Shown: in pieces, positions 61,178 through 64,000 of the stretch | How the letters are laid out: every line of letters begins with the position of its first letter | How positions within the stretch are numbered: position 1 is the first letter of the stretch | From: Streptomyces wuyuanensis | GTDB lineage: Bacteria; Actinomycetota; Actinomycetes; Streptomycetales; Streptomycetaceae | Length of the DNA stretch: 64,000 bases | Assembly (NCBI RefSeq): GCF_900103455.1 | Contig: NZ_FNHI01000007.1 | Coordinates: 186,001-250,000, forward strand | Reading direction: 5' to 3' | The notes under the pieces: model-generated | What the model saw: the letters and a program-made list of their open reading frames with translations, nothing else | Told to the model about the DNA's origin: nothing | Database searches by the model: none | Translations under genes and position numbers: made by a program

Positions 61178-61644
61178 CGGTTGTCTCGGCGTTCAGATCC
61201 TCATGGGAGGGCGACGGTTGGCGGCGGAGCTCTGTCCGGGAATCATCTTCCCAACCCCATACCCCCAAGGGTACGGCGCCACTCCTCGCCTGCCCAGAGC
61301 CCGGGAGTCCTGCTCCCGGCGGGCCAAGGAGCATGCGTCCCAGGGAGCATGCACGAGCACGCTCCGTATGGCAATGGCGCCTGCACCGTACAGGCTTCCG
61401 CCCGGCACACCCGCCGCACCACCCCCGACCCGCGGTCGGAGCGGAGGCGCGGAGTCCGCAGACGGGCGGCGGTCCCCGAAGAGCCGCCACAAGAAGAAGA
61501 CGCGGCAGTGACCGGAAGGCACCCTTCCTCGTTGGCCTCTCGTCGCCCACCGACGAGACGGACCCGCCACGTCCGGCGCACACCGGCGCATCCCCGCCGC
61601 ACCTCCCCCGCACCTCCCCCGCACGCCCGCCACCAGGAGTTTCC
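61178..61644. other. Divergent gap between usp and the adpA-upstream membrane protein gene
   Basis: 467 bp without a convincing gene. It holds the palindrome TACCCCCAAGGGTA (61260-61273), a hairpin CCGGGAG-TCCTG-CTCCCGG (61301-61319), and the 9-bp direct repeat GGAGCATGC at 61329 and 61344. From about 61570 the DNA is C-rich with the repeat CCGCACCTCCC. One frame is open from 61333 into the next gene, but its translation is low-complexity and lacks a ribosome site until 61645. Confidence 0.5.
61260..61273. promoter_or_regulatory. TACCC-N4-GGGTA palindrome upstream of usp
   Basis: TACCCCCAAGGGTA has the same arms as the CsoR-like operator at copZ, with one base less between them. It lies 83 bp upstream of the universal stress protein start on the minus strand. 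It may be a second copper-responsive site or chance; no experimental evidence. Confidence 0.35.
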
Positions 61645-62118
61645 GTGCCCGCATCCCCGGCCGCCCGCACCTCCGCACCCGCCCCCGGCCGGGCTCCCGC
61701 ACGGGGACGCCGGAGGGCGCCGCGGACGGCGGCCGCACGCCCGGCGGCCGACCCCGCTCCGGCCGACCCCGCGGCACCCGGAAGGAGCCGCCGGAGGGCC
61801 GAGCGCACGGGCTTCGCCCCCCGATCCGCCGGCGACGGCCGCGAGAAGCCGGCGAGCGCCGCCTCGCACGCCCCGGCGGGCGACGCCGCGGACGAAGTGG
61901 TTCGATGGGCAACTTTCGGCTGCGCCGTCGTCCCGGTCGTCCTTGTGGCATACGGCACATCCGTCGGCGGCGCCGCCGCGGTCGCGGCCGGCCTGGCCGC
62001 CGTGATCGGCGCCTGCCGGGCGCTGATGCGCCGGTCCGAGCGGGCAACGCCGCGGCCCGCGGGGCCGCGAGGACGCCGGGGCGGCGCGCGTCGGGCACGG
62101 GGCGGGCCTCGGGGCTGA
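61645..62118 (+). CDS. Small membrane protein upstream of adpA
   Basis: A 157-residue protein. The GTG at 61645 follows CAGGAGTTTCC, an ideal site. The N-terminal two thirds are Ala/Pro/Arg-rich and unlikely to fold. The C-terminal part has VRWATFGCAVVPVVLVAYGT and an adjoining Ala-rich hydrophobic segment (about 103-135), probably two short transmembrane helices or a hairpin, and a basic tail. Streptomyces genomes keep a similar gene in front of adpA as I remember. Function unknown. Confidence 0.68.
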   Translation: MPASPAARTSAPAPGRAPARGRRRAPRTAAARPAADPAPADPAAPGRSRRRAERTGFAPRSAGDGREKPASAASHAPAGDAADEVVRWATFGCAVVPVVLVAYGTSVGGAAAVAAGLAAVIGACRALMRRSERATPRPAGPRGRRGGARRARGGPRG

Positions 62119-62504
62119 CGGATTCGCACGCACGGACCCGTAGCTTTTCAGCCAACTTCGTCTGCTCGGGCGTTCCTTGGAGAAATGGCCCGTCAACCCC
62201 CGTGCCACCAGGGAGGAAAGGACCGCACGCACCGCTCGCACCCTACGGGGATGGGCCATGCATGCGTCGCGCACTTCCCTGCGCGCCCTCCGGATGAAAC
62301 GCTTCGTGATCGAATGCTTCGCGCCAAGTTGCCTTGTCGACAATGTGCCGGTTCCGGAACTTGTCACGCCGGCACCACGGGACGCAGTAGATTCGATCAT
62401 GAGTATCGAAGGCTGGGGACTCGTGCAAAACCGAGGGGAAACGTGCAGGAGCGACAGGCCCGACAAGAACGGGGAGACGCGAACACCGAGGGGGGCTTAG
62501 CGTC
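62119..62504. promoter_or_regulatory. adpA promoter and leader region
   Basis: 386 bp between the small membrane gene and adpA. The stretch 62300-62420 is less GC-rich. It has the perfect 10-bp palindrome GTTCCGGAAC (62350-62359) and, on the minus strand, TGGCGCGAAG (62324-62315), a 9-of-10 match to the AdpA box TGGCSNGWWY. In S. griseus and S. coelicolor adpA is controlled through a long upstream region by a gamma-butyrolactone receptor, BldD and AdpA itself, so this gap should contain comparable sites. I cannot place the start of transcription. Confidence 0.5.
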
Positions 62505-63701
62505 ATGAGTCAGGACTCCGCCGCGCCGGAGGCCGTAAGGAAGCTGTCCGGGCGCCGCCGCCGGGAAGTCGTCGCGGTGCTGCTGTTCAGCGGCGGTCCC
62601 ATCTTCGAGAGTTCCATTCCGCTCTCGGTGTTCGGAATCGACCGCCAGGATGCCGGAGTTCCCCGCTACCGGCTGCTCGTGTGTGCCGGTGAGGAGGGCC
62701 CCCTGCGGACCACAGGGGGACTCGAACTCACCGCGCCGTACGGGCTGGAGGCGATCGGCAGAGCGGGCACGGTCGTCGTGCCGGCCTGGCGGTCCATCAC
62801 CTCACCACCGCCACCCGAGGCGCTCGACGCCCTGCGCCGCGCCCACGAGGAGGGCGCCCGCATCGTGGGGCTGTGTACAGGGGCGTTCGTGCTGGCCGCA
62901 GCGGGGCTGCTGGACGGCCGCCCGGCGACCACGCACTGGATGTACGCGCCGACGCTCGCCAAGCGCTATCCGTCGGTCCATGTGGACCCGCGGGAGCTGT
63001 TCGTCGACGACGGCGACGTCCTCACCTCCGCCGGCACCGCGGCCGGCATCGACCTCTGTCTGCACATCGTGCGGACGGACCACGGCGCGGAGGCCGCCGG
63101 GGCACTGGCCCGCCGGCTCGTCGTCCCGCCGCGGCGCACCGGCGGGCAGGAGCGCTATCTCGACAGGTCTTTACCCGAGGAGATCGGCTCCGACCCGCTC
63201 GCCGAGGTCGTGGCCTGGGCGCTGGAACACCTCCACGAGCAGTTCGACGTGGAGACCCTGGCGGCCCGTGCGTACATGAGCAGGCGGACCTTCGACCGCA
63301 GGTTCCGCTCGCTCACCGGGAGCGCTCCCCTGCAGTGGCTGATCACCCAGCGGGTGCTGCAGGCGCAGCGGCTGCTCGAGACCTCCGACTACTCAGTCGA
63401 CGAGGTCGCGGGCCGGTGCGGCTTCCGCTCGCCGGTGGCGCTGCGCGGGCACTTCCGCCGCCAACTGGGTTCCTCCCCGGCCGCCTACCGGGCCGCCTAC
63501 CGGGCCCGGCGTCCGCAGGGCGATCCGGTGGGGTCGGCGGCGGATCAGCACGTCGTACCCGCCCAGGCATCCGCTGGGCACACGAGACGGCCCCCGGCCG
63601 GCACGGGTGCGTCCCCAGGATCTCCGGAACCGGGCAAGCCGGGCTCGGACTCCTACGCCCCAGGGCGTCCGGCGCTCCCCGGCCAGCGGAGTGCGCCATA
63701 A
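62505..63701 (+). CDS. adpA: AraC-family pleiotropic regulator AdpA (BldH)
   Basis: A 398-residue master activator of morphological development and secondary metabolism. Residues about 20-200 are a DJ-1/PfpI-like (GATase-1-like) dimerisation domain: [20 protein letters not shown], then [19 protein letters not shown]. Residues about 230-330 are the AraC DNA-binding domain, with [20 protein letters not shown] and [20 protein letters not shown] as the two helix-turn-helix units. A disordered Pro-rich tail follows. Codon 223 is TTA (63171-63173), in the linker between the domains, which makes translation depend on the bldA tRNA. The ATG is at 62505. The orn gene starts 10 bp downstream of its stop. 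Confidence 0.97.
   Translation: MSQDSAAPEAVRKLSGRRRREVVAVLLFSGGPIFESSIPLSVFGIDRQDAGVPRYRLLVCAGEEGPLRTTGGLELTAPYGLEAIGRAGTVVVPAWRSITSPPPPEALDALRRAHEEGARIVGLCTGAFVLAAAGLLDGRPATTHWMYAPTLAKRYPSVHVDPRELFVDDGDVLTSAGTAAGIDLCLHIVRTDHGAEAAGALARRLVVPPRRTGGQERYLDRSLPEEIGSDPLAEVVAWALEHLHEQFDVETLAARAYMSRRTFDRRFRSLTGSAPLQWLITQRVLQAQRLLETSDYSVDEVAGRCGFRSPVALRGHFRRQLGSSPAAYRAAYRARRPQGDPVGSAADQHVVPAQASAGHTRRPPAGTGASPGSPEPGKPGSDSYAPGRPALPGQRSAP
63171..63173 (+). promoter_or_regulatory. TTA codon of adpA (bldA control point)
   Basis: The Leu codon 223, in RSLPEE, is TTA and in frame. TTA codons are very rare in Streptomyces and are read only by the bldA tRNA, so AdpA synthesis is tied to development. The position between the two domains is the one known in other Streptomyces adpA genes. 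I noticed no other in-frame TTA in the genes of this window. Confidence 0.93.
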
Positions 63702-63711
63702 GGTAGGACGC

Positions 63712-64000
63712 ATGAACGATCGCATGGTGTGGATCGACTGCGAGATGACCGGGCTCTCGCTGGCCGACGACGCACTCATCGAGGTGGCCGCGCTGGTCAC
63801 CGACTCGGAACTGAACGTGCTCGGTGAAGGGGTGGACATCGTGATCCGCCCGCCGGACGCGGCGCTGGAGACCATGCCCGAGGTGGTGCGGCAGATGCAC
63901 ACCGCCTCGGGCCTCCTCGACGAACTCGCGGCCGGCACGACCCTGGCCGACGCCGAGGAGCAGGTCCTCGCGTACGTGCGTGAGCACGTCAAGGAGCCGG
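63712..64000 (+). CDS. orn: Oligoribonuclease (N-terminal part, cut by the window end)
   Basis: The first 96 residues of a DEDDh 3'-5' exonuclease that degrades oligoribonucleotides of 2-5 nt and pGpG, the product of c-di-GMP breakdown. The first motif, WIDCEMTGL, gives the Asp and Glu metal ligands; [21 protein letters not shown] and [15 protein letters not shown] follow as in all Orn proteins. Start ATG 10 bp after the adpA stop, after AGGTAGGA. Next to adpA as in other Streptomyces, where ornA mutation affects growth and development. Confidence 0.95.
   Translation, partial: MNDRMVWIDCEMTGLSLADDALIEVAALVTDSELNVLGEGVDIVIRPPDAALETMPEVVRQMHTASGLLDELAAGTTLADAEEQVLAYVREHVKEP

Noticed and set aside
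61333..61644. N-terminal extension of the adpA-upstream membrane protein
   Set aside because: Low-complexity translation with no ribosome site, while GTG 61645 has a perfect one.
62315..62324. AdpA autoregulatory box
   Set aside because: A 9-of-10 match to a degenerate consensus is expected by chance in a few hundred bases; listed only as a note in the adpA upstream region.
62350..62359. Gamma-butyrolactone receptor site at the palindrome GTTCCGGAAC
   Set aside because: Too short, and does not fit the known ArpA-type half-site well enough to call.

Overview
The window is chromosomal DNA from a Streptomyces species. Reasons: very high GC with strongly GC-biased third codon positions, many GTG starts, frequent 4-nt GTGA/ATGA gene overlaps, XRE/DUF397 gene pairs, DmdR-type iron boxes, DasR-like sites, and an adpA gene with an in-frame TTA codon next to orn. 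From about 36.7 kb to the end the gene order (acyl-CoA dehydrogenase, methylcrotonyl-CoA carboxylase, hmgL, acdH, desEF, desABCD, GH20 hexosaminidase, glmS, adpA, orn) matches what I remember of the S. coelicolor SCO2774-SCO2793 core region. This is ordinary conserved core chromosome; I see no prophage, transposase, integrase, CRISPR array, tRNA or rRNA.

Layout. 0-5 kb: end of a GNAT gene, a zinc alcohol dehydrogenase, an MMPL exporter facing its TetR regulator across two tandem palindromes, and a copper chaperone whose CsoR-like operator overlaps the tetR stop codon. 5-10 kb: a 6C-like small RNA, citrate synthase, a RecD2-type helicase and a frameshifted DUF937 gene. 10-17 kb: a three-gene translationally coupled sugar operon (Gfo/Idh/MocA oxidoreductase, DUF993 aldolase-like protein, sugar-phosphate isomerase) divergent from its LacI regulator, then a MarR-GNAT fusion coupled to a second isomerase-like gene. 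17-28 kb: secreted and envelope functions (Tat-exported GH3 hexosaminidase, a lipoprotein with an internal duplication, an S37 aminopeptidase, a 1,250-aa two-module ABC exporter, a beta-lactamase-fold protein) and a small protein that resembles the C-terminal part of CRISPR Cas8c/Csd1. 28-36.5 kb: a guanidino-compound unit (sodium symporter, agmatinase family, ThDP enzyme, divergent PucR regulator), a SLATT-like membrane protein and an XRE/DUF397 regulatory module. 36.7-47 kb: fatty-acid and leucine/branched-chain acyl-CoA catabolism with a TetR regulator. 47-54.6 kb: the complete desferrioxamine locus desEF-desABCD with two iron boxes. 54.8-64 kb: GH20 hexosaminidase with DasR-like sites, GlmS, a SatP/YaaH transporter, a universal stress protein, AdpA and the start of oligoribonuclease.

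How they connect: the leucine operon turns isovaleryl-CoA/methylcrotonyl-CoA into HMG-CoA and then acetoacetate plus acetyl-CoA. The des genes convert lysine to cadaverine, hydroxylate and acylate it, and oligomerise it into desferrioxamine; DesE captures the ferric siderophore and DesF probably reduces it. GH20, GH3 and GlmS all belong to amino-sugar and cell-wall turnover.

Most worth a second look: the orphan Cas8c-C-terminus-like protein (27749-28138); an in-frame short interspersed palindromic element inside desA (50520-50558); the 6C-like RNA; several new operator candidates that pair with adjacent regulators; and the uncharacterised LacI/DUF993 sugar operon.
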